Of a stretch of DNA of 64,000 nt, positions 1-7,845 are shown one piece after another. Each line of letters starts with the position of its first letter. Positions within the stretch are counted from its first letter, which is position 1. The DNA is from Halanaerobiales bacterium (GTDB lineage Bacteria > Bacillota > Halanaerobiia > Halanaerobiales > DTU029). The notes under the pieces were generated by a model. It worked only from the letters and a program-made list of their open reading frames with translations. It was not told where the DNA came from and searched no databases. The translations under genes and the position numbers were made by a program. Where the stretch lies: the NCBI GenBank assembly GCA_022360715.1, contig JAKSCG010000200.1:1-64000 (forward strand), given 5' to 3'.

Positions 1-2
1 AT

Positions 3-104
3 ATACCCCTTATTAATGAAAGACTTAGATCGATGTCTGTCGTAGTTGTTGGAACAGTGGAAGCAGGGAAAAGTGTTGATGTTATAGTATACGGAAGTCC
101 ATAA
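3..104 (+). CDS. C-terminal end of a phage tail-region protein (5' truncated by window)
   Basis: An open frame enters from the window edge and ends at a TAA at 102-104, giving the last 33 residues of a protein that finishes VDVIVYGSP. It lies 26 bases before the NlpC/P60 gene and on the same strand. In siphophage tail modules this place is usually held by a minor tail or tail-assembly protein, so that role is inferred from position only. The fragment is too short to assign a family. Confidence 0.6.
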   Translation: MPLINERLRSMSVVVVGTVEAGKSVDVIVYGSP

Positions 105-130
105 GGGGTTGAAAGACCATCGAAGCCTGT

Positions 131-535
131 ATGAATGATATTATAAGAAAATACATTGGGAAGCCATATCAGCACAACGGCCGGAGTGATAAGCTTGATT
201 GCCTCGGGCTTGTTGTGTCTTTTCTGAATGATAATGGAATGAGCCTTCCCGAAAACGATGGGAATCCAATATTAGAACACTGGTACCGGGAAGATCCGGA
301 GAGGCTAGTCCGAGGATTTGAGAAATACGGAGAAAAAATACCGGTAGACCAACTACAACCCTTTGATGTGGTTGTTTTTTCTTTTCAGGGTATCCCCAGA
401 CACGCTGGGGTTATGGTAGACAGAAGCAATTTCATGCATGCTAGACAGGGAAAAGATGTTGCTGTAATAAGGCTCAAACATTACATGAAATTCTTTCACT
501 CAGCATACAGAATAGGAGGTGTAAGTAATGGGTAA
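131..535 (+). CDS. NlpC/P60-family phage tail cysteine peptidase
   Basis: A 134-residue protein with the NlpC/P60 layout: a nucleophile cysteine in the motif LDCLGLV near residue 24 and the partner histidine in RHAGVMVD near residue 97. NlpC/P60 domains cut peptidoglycan peptides; in phages such proteins sit at the tail tip and help DNA entry or tail assembly. The gene starts with ATG at 131, has only a weak upstream Shine-Dalgarno, and overlaps the following tail-tip gene by 8 bases, so the two are probably translationally coupled. Lambda tail protein K is the analogous neighbour of J. Function is secure at family level; the exact role in the virion is inferred. Confidence 0.85.
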   Translation: MNDIIRKYIGKPYQHNGRSDKLDCLGLVVSFLNDNGMSLPENDGNPILEHWYREDPERLVRGFEKYGEKIPVDQLQPFDVVVFSFQGIPRHAGVMVDRSNFMHARQGKDVAVIRLKHYMKFFHSAYRIGGVSNG

Positions 536-3452
536 CGTAGGTCAGGTAATGGGAGCTGCAGTAGGAGCCGTCTTCGGATTTGCTCTAGGTGGTCCTGCCG
601 GAGCTTTCAGGGGGGCTGCATTGGGATATTCTCTTTTCGGGAAAAAAGATACTCAAAGTCCAACCTATAAGTTCGGTAGCACATACAACACAAAATCGCA
701 TGAGATCCCCGTACCGGTTGCATATGGCCGAAATAGAGTCGCGGGGAATACAATATTTGAAAAACTTACTGATGGCAACACAAAGATATCAATGCAAGTT
801 GCTGTATCGGAGGGGCCTATCCAGTCGATTGCTCAAATTAAAGCTAACAAGGTTAATGTATCGGGGAGGGTTAAACTAGGGGAGAGGACTCAAACGGCAG
901 ATAGTGTTAATGATCAAGGGCAGACATTTCCTTATACTGCATATGTCAGCACTGATATAACAGCAAATGAGGATATATCCGGTAATCCTACTATCACTTC
1001 TATAATTGAAGGAAGGAAAATAGAGGTCTGGAATGGAAGCAGCTGGGTTATTCAGTACTCCCAGAATCCGGCTTATTGTTTGCTGGATTTCCTGACCAAC
1101 AAAAGATATGGCCTGGGTATATCAAAAGATGATATAGATCTTGATAGTGTTATCTCAGTCGGCGAATATTGTGATGAGCTAGTGGAAGGAGAACCCCGGT
1201 TTCAATTGGATTATGTCATTGACTATCAGAAATCTAGTTTAGATCATATCCAGGATATATTGGCTACTTTCCGGGCTTTTCTGGTCTATTCCGGGGGAGA
1301 ATTTCGCCTCAAGGTTGACGGACCCGAGATTCCAGTACAGTTGTACACTATGGATAACATAGTTGCAGATTCATTCTCATATTGGAAAACTTCTAGAAAA
1401 GACCGGTACAACCGGGTTACAGTGGAATACACTGATCCAGACAATCACTGGGAGAAGGTTGGCGCTCAGTATTCCTTGGATAGGGATATACAGAAGCGGG
1501 GATTGCATGAGCTAACAGTACCACTTCTGGGCCTTAACCGGTTCTCTCAAGCGGGTAGGATGGCCCGGTATTTCCAGAAGAAGTCTTATTATTGTAATAC
1601 TTTTTGCCAGTTCAAAGCTGGGATAGATAGTCTGCACTGCGAGGCTGGGGATGTAATTAAGGTCAGTCATGATGTGCCGGGATGGGTTGAGAAGGAGTTT
1701 CGGATCTTGGAGATTAGAGAAGACGAGAACGATGAAATGACTCTTACATGCCAAGAGTATAATGTTGCGGTGTACTCAGATGATGGAGTAGTGTTCCAGG
1801 TTAAGAAAGACAGTGTGTTGCCTAACCCGTGGGAGCCACCTATTAGTGTCGGGAATCTAACCCTTAGAGAAGAGTATGATCAGTTGGGAGATGGAACCTG
1901 GATTCCAAAAATTAAGGCCATGTGGGTACAAACAGAGTTCTTTTATGGCCGGGCACATCTATATCTGTCTTCTGATAGTGGAGTTAGCTGGGAATATGGA
2001 GGTATAGCTTCCGGAGATGAGGGATATATAAAAAGTGTTGCCCCCGGAGATTATTCCGTAAAGGTTGTAGCAGAGAACAAGCAGGGCATTAGGGAGGATT
2101 TTGATACTGCTGCTGTAGCGGGTATAACGGTTAATGGAAAAACTGGAATTGCAGAAGCGCCTAGTTTCAGGACTATAATACCAATAATTAGGGGTTTAGT
2201 AATTTTCATGGATACCCCTAGCGAGAAAGATTGGGCGGGCTTTGAAATATATATTGATACTGCGGCTGATTTTGTTCCTGGTGATTCTAACTATCGTGAC
2301 AGGGGGAAAAAGACCCGGTTTGAAATAACTGGATTACAAGCTGGGGTGCAATATTATGTTAAGGTGAGAATGTACGATGAATCGGGAAATTACAGTGGAT
2401 ATACAGATAATAATGGAATAACAAAAGGGGAAACGACCTCATCGGCGCTTGTTATAGCAGCTTCAGATAGTTCTGATAGAGGTAAGGCGGGTGCGAATTA
2501 TGTGTGCGATGGTGTTAGTGATCAAATAGAGATTAATAATGCAATGAATGAATTAACTAATGGCGGGAAAATAGTTTTGCTGGAGGGTACATATATTGTA
2601 TCTGGCGTTATAGAAATAAAAAACTTAATAACTTTAGAGGGGCAAGGTAAAAACACAATTATAAAAATGGAAGACAATCATGGGATTGATGATAGAATTT
2701 TAAGCGCTGCTTCCTTTTTCGATACTGTGTTGCGCTGTCAAATTAAAAATTTAGCAATAGACGGCAATAAGTTAAATAACCCAAATTACAATATTGATGG
2801 AATAAGAGTATATATGGTATTTGATGAAATTATTATTAGCGATTGCGAAATAAGAAACTGTCATTACGGAATAAGGATAACGGTCGGAGGAACCTGGCCA
2901 GCTTTCCGCTTTACAAAAGCCTTTATAAGTAATATATATGCGCATGATAATCATGAAAATTATATGGCATTAAAAGACTCTATAGTGACAGGAAACCGAT
3001 TCACCGATAATGAAAGTGTCGGAGTTGTTATACAGTCATATGGCAGATTTGGTAATGTATGTTCAAATAATGTATGTAATAACAATGGCAGAGCTGGTAT
3101 TTTAGTTGCCAGTGATAATTGTGATGTTCAAAATAATTCCTGCTCTAACAATGCTTTATATGGCATAGAAATAGATGGAAATAATATCTCTGTACTAAAC
3201 AACATCTTGTCAGGAAATGATGTAAATATTAGGGAATGGGGAGGAAGCTACTGTAATATACAAAATAATACTTGCCGGGCAAATGGTGTTTCTGAATACG
3301 GTATTCGTATATCTGGAACAGGAAATCTAGTGTCAAATAATGATTGCTATAATTCCGGTATTATAGCTGGCATACTAAATGAGGGTACCAGCACAAATTT
3401 TGGTTCGGGAAATCGTAATAATAATGGCACGTGGAGCACAACCCCTAATTAA
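528..3452 (+). CDS. phage tail tip / host-specificity protein (J-like) with C-terminal pectate-lyase-like beta-helix
   Basis: 974 residues. Residues 1-40 are a glycine/alanine-rich hydrophobic stretch typical of TipJ-like tail proteins, followed by the conserved-looking PVPVAYGRNRVAG and a tail-tip body to about residue 430. Residues about 440-640 read like fibronectin-type beta-sandwich repeats. From about residue 640 the sequence changes to a right-handed parallel beta-helix of the pectate-lyase superfamily type: YVCDGVSDQIEINNAMN, GGKIVLLEGTY, then many asparagine-rich rungs to the end. Such domains on phage fibres bind or depolymerise surface polysaccharide. The start has a good AGGAGGT. 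It follows the NlpC/P60 gene with an 8-base overlap. The beta-helix part is more AT-rich than the front, compatible with domain acquisition. Enzyme activity is not shown; it may only bind. Confidence 0.85.
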   Translation: MGNVGQVMGAAVGAVFGFALGGPAGAFRGAALGYSLFGKKDTQSPTYKFGSTYNTKSHEIPVPVAYGRNRVAGNTIFEKLTDGNTKISMQVAVSEGPIQSIAQIKANKVNVSGRVKLGERTQTADSVNDQGQTFPYTAYVSTDITANEDISGNPTITSIIEGRKIEVWNGSSWVIQYSQNPAYCLLDFLTNKRYGLGISKDDIDLDSVISVGEYCDELVEGEPRFQLDYVIDYQKSSLDHIQDILATFRAFLVYSGGEFRLKVDGPEIPVQLYTMDNIVADSFSYWKTSRKDRYNRVTVEYTDPDNHWEKVGAQYSLDRDIQKRGLHELTVPLLGLNRFSQAGRMARYFQKKSYYCNTFCQFKAGIDSLHCEAGDVIKVSHDVPGWVEKEFRILEIREDENDEMTLTCQEYNVAVYSDDGVVFQVKKDSVLPNPWEPPISVGNLTLREEYDQLGDGTWIPKIKAMWVQTEFFYGRAHLYLSSDSGVSWEYGGIASGDEGYIKSVAPGDYSVKVVAENKQGIREDFDTAAVAGITVNGKTGIAEAPSFRTIIPIIRGLVIFMDTPSEKDWAGFEIYIDTAADFVPGDSNYRDRGKKTRFEITGLQAGVQYYVKVRMYDESGNYSGYTDNNGITKGETTSSALVIAASDSSDRGKAGANYVCDGVSDQIEINNAMNELTNGGKIVLLEGTYIVSGVIEIKNLITLEGQGKNTIIKMEDNHGIDDRILSAASFFDTVLRCQIKNLAIDGNKLNNPNYNIDGIRVYMVFDEIIISDCEIRNCHYGIRITVGGTWPAFRFTKAFISNIYAHDNHENYMALKDSIVTGNRFTDNESVGVVIQSYGRFGNVCSNNVCNNNGRAGILVASDNCDVQNNSCSNNALYGIEIDGNNISVLNNILSGNDVNIREWGGSYCNIQNNTCRANGVSEYGIRISGTGNLVSNNDCYNSGIIAGILNEGTSTNFGSGNRNNNGTWSTTPN

Positions 3453-3504
3453 ATACTTGCATTGAGATCCACTTTGTGATACCGTTAAATAGAGGTGGAT
3501 GATT

Positions 3505-3993
3505 ATGGCAAAATTAATAATCTTGCTAGTAATACCAATATTCTTGGCGGGTTTTTCTTCGGTTGCCTCAGCAGAGTCGGCAAAGGCAGAGACATTTGAC
3601 ATAGCATTAAGATTTCTCTTTGAGTCGGCGATAGAAACTGACCGGAGACAAAGTTATAAGTGGCATCAATATACAAAAGAAAACCCGAAAATCGTGAAAA
3701 GACTTATTAAAAAAGAAGCTGATGGGTCATCTATGTATGCCCTTGTTCCCGTATATGAAGCGAATCCTCTTGCAGCTGGAACGTCTAGAAAGCAATTTGA
3801 TGAAATCATTGATGTAACAAAAGATCTAGTTAATGCTATCCCTCAAATGGTAACAGATAAGAAAACATCTAGATTTATATACGCTTGTATAACACTCATA
3901 GAGCTTTATGTTGTACAGAGAAACAATAGAGGTAATAGAAATCTGTACGGATATCCCGAAATCTGGGCCGTATCCTATAGCTGGAAATTTTAA
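3505..3993 (+). CDS. exported hypothetical protein of prophage
   Basis: 162 residues starting at the second of two close ATGs: GAGGTGG at 3492-3498 touches the first ATG (3499) but stands six bases from ATG 3505. The N terminus is a clear signal peptide (lysine, hydrophobic LIILLVIPIFLAGF, then SSVASAES with an ASA-type cleavage site). The mature part is charged and has no motif that I recognise. It sits between the tail-tip gene and a tandem pair of terminators, so it ends the tail operon. A lysogenic-conversion or superinfection-exclusion role is possible from position and export, but is a guess. Confidence 0.7.
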   Translation: MAKLIILLVIPIFLAGFSSVASAESAKAETFDIALRFLFESAIETDRRQSYKWHQYTKENPKIVKRLIKKEADGSSMYALVPVYEANPLAAGTSRKQFDEIIDVTKDLVNAIPQMVTDKKTSRFIYACITLIELYVVQRNNRGNRNLYGYPEIWAVSYSWKF

Positions 3994-4018
3994 AGACAGA
4001 AGAACATAAGAAAAACTA

Positions 4019-4041
4019 AGACCCGCGAGGGTCTTTTTTTA
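4019..4041 (+). terminator. rho-independent terminator, end of tail operon (copy 1)
   Basis: AGACCC / GGGTCT six-base stem with a GCGA loop, followed directly by a run of T. It closes the transcript of the exported protein gene. Confidence 0.85.
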
Positions 4042-4103
4042 TACCCTGGGAAAAGCAAAAAAGAGAAGTTCAAAGACAGAATAACATAATGACAAGCAAT
4101 TGC

Positions 4104-4125
4104 AGGCCCGTTAGGGTCTTTTTTA
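4104..4125 (+). terminator. second, near-duplicate terminator
   Basis: AGGCCC / GGGTCT stem (one G-T pair) with a GTTA loop and a T run. Both this and the preceding terminator are preceded by a similar stretch beginning AAAGACAGAA, so the terminator and its flank look duplicated. Confidence 0.75.
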
Positions 4126-4282
4126 TTGCCTACTATAACAAGAAAAATAAGAGATTATATGAATGACTTTGAGGAGTTAAGAAAGGTTGGATACCACAAC
4201 CAATCTTATAATGTGTAATGCATGCCAGGGTATGTTCCGGGCGCACATTTACTTTCTAAATCATTATAAGGAGTTGGTTTTA

Positions 4283-5026
4283 ATGAATTATTTACAAGAA
4301 TTAGGTTTTGAAATTAGAAAAGATGGAGATTTTGTTAGGAGCACATTGGTTGCTGAAAAGTTTGAAAAAAGACATGACCACGTAGTTAGAGATATAGAAA
4401 AACTAATCGGAGATGTCCTCAAAATTGAGGATATTAATATCCCCAAAATTGGGGGCATTAATGGAGTTGACATTTTATTTGAGGAAATAAATTATGAAGA
4501 TTCAAGAGGCAGAACACAAAAAGAATATTTAATGAATAAAGACGCCTTTTCTTTATTAGCAATGGGTTTCAACGGACAAAAAGCTTTAAAATGGAAAATA
4601 AAATATATAAGTTTCTTTAACAAATTGTTAGAGAGAAGGCAAGAAAGACAGACAGAAGAATGGCAGCTAACCAGAGAAAACGGGAAATTAGTTAGAAGGA
4701 AAGAAACTGATGCTTTAGCATTATTAAAAATTTATGCGGAAGAGCAAAGAGAAGGAAAACCATATAAACATATCTATGAAAACTATACAAAATTGGTTAA
4801 TAATGCCGTAGGATTAAAGAAAGGCGAAAGGGAAACAGCTTCTTTCAAACAATTACAGATGGTAGCTTTGCTTGAAGATATGATAGAAAACACAGTATTA
4901 GAGGAAATGGAAAAAGGCATATTTTTTAAGGAAATATACAAGAAATGCAAGGAAAAAGTTAATCAATTTGTTTCATTGATGTACCTCAATATGAGTAGTA
5001 CGCAAAAACAAAAACTAATATCTTAA
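4283..5026 (+). CDS. Rha-family phage antirepressor/regulator
   Basis: 247 residues from ATG 4283, chosen because AAGGAG lies nine bases upstream; an open frame extends further 5' to a TTG but without a Shine-Dalgarno. The N-terminal third carries the Rha signature, STLVAEKFEKRHDHVVRDI, followed by YLMNKDAFSLLAMGFNGQKAL, the usual second half of the pRha domain. The C-terminal half is a charged, helical region without a motif I can name. Rha proteins are phage regulators acting in the host cytoplasm, often LexA-controlled. Here it is inserted between the tail and lysis modules and has its own terminators on both sides, like a moron gene. Confidence 0.82.
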   Translation: MNYLQELGFEIRKDGDFVRSTLVAEKFEKRHDHVVRDIEKLIGDVLKIEDINIPKIGGINGVDILFEEINYEDSRGRTQKEYLMNKDAFSLLAMGFNGQKALKWKIKYISFFNKLLERRQERQTEEWQLTRENGKLVRRKETDALALLKIYAEEQREGKPYKHIYENYTKLVNNAVGLKKGERETASFKQLQMVALLEDMIENTVLEEMEKGIFFKEIYKKCKEKVNQFVSLMYLNMSSTQKQKLIS

Positions 5027-5029
5027 TTC

Positions 5030-5051
5030 AACCGCTGAAAGGCGGTTTTTT
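5030..5051 (+). terminator. terminator after the Rha gene
   Basis: AACCGC / GCGGTT stem directly after the stop codon, followed by a T-rich tract. Confidence 0.85.
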
Positions 5052-5084
5052 ATTATCCAGAAACTTAAAAATGAGGTGATGCTT

Positions 5085-5396
5085 ATGACTGACGAGACAG
5101 TGATCAAGTACATTAGGCAGGACGTAATTGCCCTAAGTGATACCATGAAAAAGAGCTTCGATAAACTTGAAAAGAAAATAGATTCACTTAGGACGGAAAA
5201 TGAAAGTGATTACAAAGATATTGTTCAAAACTGCAGCAAGAAGAGGGGGGAGATATATAGCAAAATAGAGACAAATAGAAAGAATATTGAGCAGCTGGAT
5301 AAGAAATTTTTCCGGCTGTTTCTTATTGGGACAGGTGTTGGGTTTGTGGCTGGGGTATTGGCTACAGTAACTATTACATGGCTAATAGGGGGGTGA
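5085..5396 (+). CDS. XhlA-like small membrane protein of lysis module
   Basis: 103 residues from ATG 5085, six bases after GAGGTG. The first 75 residues are charged and heptad-like (a coiled coil around DTMKKSFDKLEKKIDSL and NRKNIEQLDKKF). One C-terminal transmembrane helix follows (LFLIGTGVGFVAGVLATVTITWLI). This layout, and its place right before an amidase, match XhlA/hemolysin-type proteins that help holins and endolysins lyse the host from the membrane. The frame overlaps the amidase start. Sequence similarity to XhlA cannot be measured here, so the name rests on architecture and context. Confidence 0.7.
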   Translation: MTDETVIKYIRQDVIALSDTMKKSFDKLEKKIDSLRTENESDYKDIVQNCSKKRGEIYSKIETNRKNIEQLDKKFFRLFLIGTGVGFVAGVLATVTITWLIGG

Positions 5397-5782
5397 TAGG
5401 AATCTGGAAAGGAATAGTAATCCATCATAGCGCCAGCCATGATGTGTCGGCCAATACTATTGACCGGTGGCATAAGGAAAGGGGTTGGCAAGAAATCGGG
5501 TACCATTTTGTTATCCGAGCTAATGGAGATGTTGAACCTGCTCGCTCATGGGAGAGGGCCGGAGCACATGCCAAGGGGAGAAATAGAGAATATATAGGGA
5601 TATGCTTGACCGGAAAATTTACCGAGCATCCACCAACGCCAGAACAAGTTACATCGTTAATTCATCTAGTTAGAGGTTTAAGAAGCAGGTGGGGGGCTGA
5701 GAAAATAGAAAAACATCATGATCAATGTCCAGGGCCAATGTTTCCGTGGGCATTTTTTAGTGAAGCTGTTAAAAGGGGGTGA
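5378..5782 (+). CDS. N-acetylmuramoyl-L-alanine amidase (endolysin, Amidase_2/PGRP type)
   Basis: 134 residues with the zinc amidase pattern: IVIHHSASHD near residue 15 (first zinc histidine), GYHFVIRANGDVEPAR, GAHAKGRNREYIGICLTG, and HHDQCPGPMFPW near the end (second histidine and cysteine ligands). It cleaves the amide bond between MurNAc and L-alanine, and in this lysis module is the probable endolysin. It has no separate wall-binding domain, so it is a minimal enzyme. ATG 5378 has no good Shine-Dalgarno and overlaps the previous gene by 19 bases; a GTG at 5393 overlaps the previous stop as GTGA and would give a slightly shorter protein. Translation by coupling is likely either way. Confidence 0.92.
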   Translation: MANRGVIGIWKGIVIHHSASHDVSANTIDRWHKERGWQEIGYHFVIRANGDVEPARSWERAGAHAKGRNREYIGICLTGKFTEHPPTPEQVTSLIHLVRGLRSRWGAEKIEKHHDQCPGPMFPWAFFSEAVKRG

Positions 5783-5786
5783 GAAG

Positions 5787-6149
5787 ATGAACATTAACTG
5801 GAATCTCATAGGTACTATACTGATTATTGGAATACCGGCTCTATCGGTGCTTTTAGTAGTGCTTAAAAAGCTATTCCCTGGGCTAGATCTGTACTTCAAA
5901 TATGGCTATAGCGGTCTCATTACGATATACAATATACTTGATGCCATAGTCAAGGAGTATCCGAATAATCAGGCATTAAATAGCTTACATGATGTGGTTG
6001 CCAAGCTTAAAAAAGAATTCGAAGAAGCAGGGTATGTGGCAGACTTAGGACAATTAGAGAAAATAGCCAAGAAGGATCTCAAGAAAAAGAACGGTCTTAG
6101 CGTTGATAAAGATGGGACGATCCATTTGAATTTTAACAAGAAGTTTTGA
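5787..6149 (+). CDS. holin-like small membrane protein
   Basis: 120 residues from ATG 5787, with AAGGGGGTGAGAAG upstream; the gene starts four bases after the amidase stop. One strong transmembrane helix (LIGTILIIGIPALSVLLVVLKKLF) is followed by a soluble, lysine-rich helical tail. The position after the amidase and the topology suit a holin or holin accessory protein that lets the endolysin reach the wall. No holin family could be named from sequence, so the role is contextual. Confidence 0.65.
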   Translation: MNINWNLIGTILIIGIPALSVLLVVLKKLFPGLDLYFKYGYSGLITIYNILDAIVKEYPNNQALNSLHDVVAKLKKEFEEAGYVADLGQLEKIAKKDLKKKNGLSVDKDGTIHLNFNKKF

Positions 6150-6155
6150 TCTAAT

Positions 6156-6184
6156 CGCCCCTGGGAAACTGGGGGCGGGTTTTA
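6156..6184 (+). terminator. terminator of lysis operon
   Basis: CGCCCC / GGGGCG stem enclosing TGGGAAACTG, then GGTTTTATTTTAT. The remaining 220 bases to the next gene are AT-rich, without another feature I can support beyond a TATAAT at 6257-6262 that lacks a good -35. Confidence 0.85.
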
Positions 6185-6403
6185 TTTTATATTAAACCTT
6201 AAACCTTGAGCTTTAAAGCAAAAAGAAAACATTAGGTATTTTTAACTATTTTTAGATATAATGAAGGTATTTGCTAAATTATAACGAAATATATCTTTAT
6301 CAATAAAAAATTACATAGGCGGAGGTGAAAAAAGGCAAGGCAGATGGAAAAGATGTTTTATTAGTAAATTATTGGCAAATTAAATTAACAGGAGGGAAAA
6401 ACA

Positions 6404-6907
6404 TTGAAAAAAGCATTAGTTGTTTTAACCATATTGTTGAGTTTATTTGCTGGGGTGGCTATCGCATCGGCCAATAGTGGTTCGGCTATTATTCCGCATT
6501 ACCAAGCTTATGTAAATGAACAATTTAGATATTACACATGGGTTTACTTATCAAATATAACTGATCAAGATATTAATGTGGAAGTTATTTTGTACAAAAG
6601 AGACGGTACAATTTTATTTGATACTGACAATAATATAAGTGGATATTATCTTTCTAACTATAATGAAAATCTACCCAATGCAACATTATCATTTACTCTT
6701 GGACCTAATTCTTTTGGCAAATTTGGCATATCAAGCTATGACCATCACGATATTGCAACTACTGCTGGTTATGGCATAATTAAGTGGGAACAGGATAGTA
6801 AAGCAGTGCATGGTCTAGTTGCTCAGGCGATAGGTTTCCTTGTTTTGAAGAGTAATCCCGTACATCCTCAATTATCAATACCTATCAATAACGGTTTACC
6901 ATTTTAA
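6404..6907 (+). CDS. secreted hypothetical protein
   Basis: 167 residues. The start is TTG at 6404, supported by AGGAGGG at 6390-6396. The signal peptide is plain: KK, then ALVVLTILLSLFAGVAIASA, with cleavage expected after ASA. The mature domain alternates beta-strand-like segments (YYTWVYLSNIT, INVEVILYKRDGTILF, ATLSFTLGPNSFGKFGI), which suggests a small beta-sandwich. I do not recognise the family. It lies between the lysis module and a terminator, typical for a cargo gene expressed from the lysogen, but that is inference. Confidence 0.65.
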   Translation: MKKALVVLTILLSLFAGVAIASANSGSAIIPHYQAYVNEQFRYYTWVYLSNITDQDINVEVILYKRDGTILFDTDNNISGYYLSNYNENLPNATLSFTLGPNSFGKFGISSYDHHDIATTAGYGIIKWEQDSKAVHGLVAQAIGFLVLKSNPVHPQLSIPINNGLPF

Positions 6908-7013
6908 TTTAGCGAGATAGATAATAGTTAAAGATTGCGGATAACTCTATCAGAATTGCTTAAGAAGTCCAGGATTTTTATTGTTAGTTGGAATACTTAA
7001 ATAATGTTTAATG

Positions 7014-7043
7014 GCCTCCGGGGAAACCGGGGGCTGTTTTTTT
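7014..7043 (+). terminator. terminator abutting a broken gene
   Basis: GCCTCCGG / CCGGGGGC eight-base stem (one T-G pair) around GGAAA, followed by a T run. It is about 105 bases after the secreted-protein gene; the AT-rich stretch between holds nothing else I can see. The T run leads directly into the ATG of the broken gene at 7044. Confidence 0.8.
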
Positions 7044-7540
7044 ATGTTCGCTACCTCACCTTATGTAGAGCCAACAGAAACAATGAACTTCCCTTATCAT
7101 AATGTAGAAGCATGTCTAATTGTAGCCTATGATAGTAAAAACGAATGGGCTTATATTGCATTTTCTGAAGCTCCAAATATTACAGATGACGAAATCAAAG
7201 ATGGATATAACCTTATTCGTACACGAATTAAATGGGAGGTCAAGATTCATTCATTTCAGGAATTACGAGACAGTCATTTCTAAAATTGTTAGTTCAAATA
7301 CCGCATTACTTGAGCTGAATTGGTATGGCGAGGGGAAAGTTTATTTTCGTTTTCCTCTGGCCGGTTCTTCGGATATGATTAGTAAAATACATAATGCTTT
7401 TGAGGAAAATAATATTATCACTTGTTGTAATCGTCTGTACAGTGACATTTGTTTGCAGGTGATTTGTTTTTCTTGAACAATTTGGTACACTTCCAAATGA
7501 ATTTATGATTAATCTTACGCAATCTGGTCAAATGAGATAA
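7044..7540 (+). pseudogene. frameshifted hypothetical gene
   Basis: Coding-like sequence runs through all three forward frames. Frame one, 7044-7283, gives FATSPYVEPTETMNFPY up to KIHSF. The sense continues in a second frame from about 7255 (RNYETVISKIVSSNT, then WYGEGKVYFRFPLAGSS) to a TGA at 7474-7476. A third-frame stretch (FLEQFGTLPNEFMINL) then ends at TAA 7538-7540. A +1 shift near 7255 joins the first two parts smoothly. The putative start has no Shine-Dalgarno because a terminator T run sits just before it, so the 5' end is probably also lost. I do not recognise the family. Sequencing error could explain one shift but hardly two plus a missing start. Confidence 0.55.
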
Positions 7541-7574
7541 CATCCTAATCAATAAAGAAACACTAATTAGGTTT

Positions 7575-7602
7575 ACTTCTAGAGAAATCTAGAAGTTTTT
7601 TT
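7575..7602 (+). terminator. terminator with perfect 9-bp stem
   Basis: ACTTCTAGA / TCTAGAAGT closed by a GAAA tetraloop and followed by seven T. It is 35 bases after the last stop of the broken gene and also insulates the small-peptide gene that follows. Confidence 0.88.
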
Positions 7603-7684
7603 CAATTTTCCAAAAATTTTATTAAAAATAGTTGCAGCCGTCAATTAATATGGCGTATTAAATACAGAAAAAAGGTGAAAAGGA

Positions 7685-7801
7685 GTGGGGTTTATAACCG
7701 TCGCAGTAGCAATCGCAACAATAATCAATCTAATAATAGCCGCACTCAAGAACATACAAGAGATGTACTACAAACACAAAGAGCGCCACTCGAAAGAGTA
7801 A
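7685..7801 (+). CDS. 38-residue single-span membrane peptide, candidate type I toxin
   Basis: GTG start at 7685 preceded by AAAGGTG (7671-7677). The product has one hydrophobic helix (GFITVAVAIATIINLIIAAL) followed by a charged tail (KNIQEMYYKHKERHSKE). Size, single helix and basic tail match Firmicute type I toxins and small holin-like peptides. A 67-codon frame over the same DNA is Asn/Arg/Ser-rich and looks like an out-of-frame shadow. The 3' flank has a strong hairpin (7815-7832) and a reverse-strand promoter (7846-7875) whose RNA would run back through the gene. The toxin role is inference from layout; the peptide could instead be a phage lysis or exclusion peptide. Confidence 0.6.
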   Translation: MGFITVAVAIATIINLIIAALKNIQEMYYKHKERHSKE

Positions 7802-7814
7802 CGCTCGACACACC

Positions 7815-7832
7815 GGGGAGGGAAACCTCCCC
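7815..7832. other. strong GAAA-capped hairpin without T run
   Basis: GGGGAGG / CCTCCCC stem closed by GAAA. There is no T run on the plus side, so it is not a normal terminator; on the minus side it would lie near the 5' end of an antisense RNA. Such stable structures at overlapping ends are common in type I toxin-antitoxin loci. Confidence 0.65.
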
Positions 7833-7845
7833 AACCTTTAAAACT

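Noticed and set aside
4159-4218. 19-codon frame starting MNDFEELRKVGYHN
   Set aside because: No ribosome site and too short to judge; probably chance in the leader of the Rha gene.
4187-4282. 5' extension of the Rha gene from TTG 4187
   Set aside because: No Shine-Dalgarno at the TTG, whereas ATG 4283 has AAGGAG nine bases upstream and the Rha domain begins right after it.
7044-7540. Programmed ribosomal frameshift as explanation of the split frame
   Set aside because: No slippery heptamer or downstream structure is seen at the first junction, and a second shift plus a missing ribosome site fit decay better.
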